From contig JAKVOZ010000002.1 of NCBI GenBank assembly GCA_022482545.1, forward strand, positions 1-64,000: 64,000 nucleotides of DNA, read 5' to 3'. This document shows positions 63,895 to 64,000 of the stretch, in pieces; positions within the stretch are counted from its first letter, which is position 1, and each line of letters opens with the position of its first letter. The stretch comes from Bacteroidales bacterium. GTDB lineage: Bacteria > Bacteroidota > Bacteroidia > Bacteroidales > P3. A program made the translations under genes and the position numbers. The notes under the pieces were generated by a model. It was not told the origin of the DNA, made no database searches, and worked only from the letters and a program-made list of their open reading frames with translations.

Positions 63895-64000
63895 TAGTAT
63901 ATATAAATAATTTTCTATCATTACTATATCATTTCCATATAAATGATGTAAAGATTAATTTAATATACATTGTATCAATAATATAATATTATACTATCAA

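Noticed and set aside
20204-64000. A mobile element or prophage in the right half
   Set aside because: No transposase, integrase, relaxase, phage gene or terminal inverted repeats were found; the repeats seen are small and non-coding.

Overview
The window looks like a piece of a low-GC (roughly 30 percent) chromosome from a member of the Bacteroidota, most likely the order Bacteroidales. The evidence is: the Bacteroidota -7 promoter word TAnnTTTG in front of most transcription units; three secreted proteins ending in a type IX secretion (Por) sorting domain; a FeoA-FeoB fusion; the Bacteroidota-type LptD, MlaD-like and amidase neighbourhood; DUF3109 and DUF4919 proteins; GLUG and BspA-like leucine-rich repeat surface proteins; and very few Shine-Dalgarno sequences.

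Layout. 1-1710 is a decayed GLUG-repeat surface protein gene. 1842-3359 is lipB-pyrF. A row of four 22-bp-spaced palindromes separates it from a leftward unit (radical SAM protein, feoAB, 5-formyl-THF cyclo-ligase, lnt). Next come a TfoX-like protein and a membrane acyltransferase, then a large GLUG/T9SS surface protein. 13473-20205 is an envelope block: MlaD-like protein and amidase leftward, LptD, a HAD phosphatase and a second acyltransferase rightward, driven by overlapping promoters. 20275-25422 holds a T9SS protein, a chimeric gene remnant, a DUF4919 protein flanked by 59-bp direct repeats, an outer-membrane barrel and glnS. 25503-33795 holds DUF3109, a phosphofructokinase with PPi-type residues, lepA, a glycosyltransferase, and a DRTGG/PHP/ATPase trio usually linked to [FeFe] hydrogenase, then a YqeY protein. 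33913-38775 is polysaccharide-related (NlpC/P60, rfbD, ugd, an O-antigen ligase-like protein). 38928-43161 holds a tiny lipoprotein, a BspA-like T9SS protein, tyrS and a lipoprotein. 43334-48793 holds tRNA-Asn and the leftward operon sufC-sufD-nadK-dxr-rseP. 49384-59361 holds a bifunctional nuclease, a divergent membrane pyrophosphatase, a TetR regulator with a giant 2-hydroxyacyl-CoA dehydratase activase-type protein, rubredoxin and glyA. The right end (59361-64000) is accessory: secreted proteins of unknown role, two of them preceded by copies of the same 500-bp upstream cassette.

Together the genes suggest an anaerobic fermenter: PPi-linked glycolysis and proton pumping, radical and Fe-S enzymes, rubredoxin and Fe(II) uptake. 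The surface is built from LPS, polysaccharide and T9SS-exported proteins.

The most unusual signals are in non-coding DNA. They are the duplicated 500-bp cassette, a dispersed family of degenerate 20-22-bp words that often folds into terminator hairpins, GC-rich CCACAACCGTGG palindromes placed directly after stop codons, and the 22-bp palindrome row. No mobile element, CRISPR array, defence system or rRNA operon was recognised. All functional statements rest on reading motifs by eye; no database search was possible.
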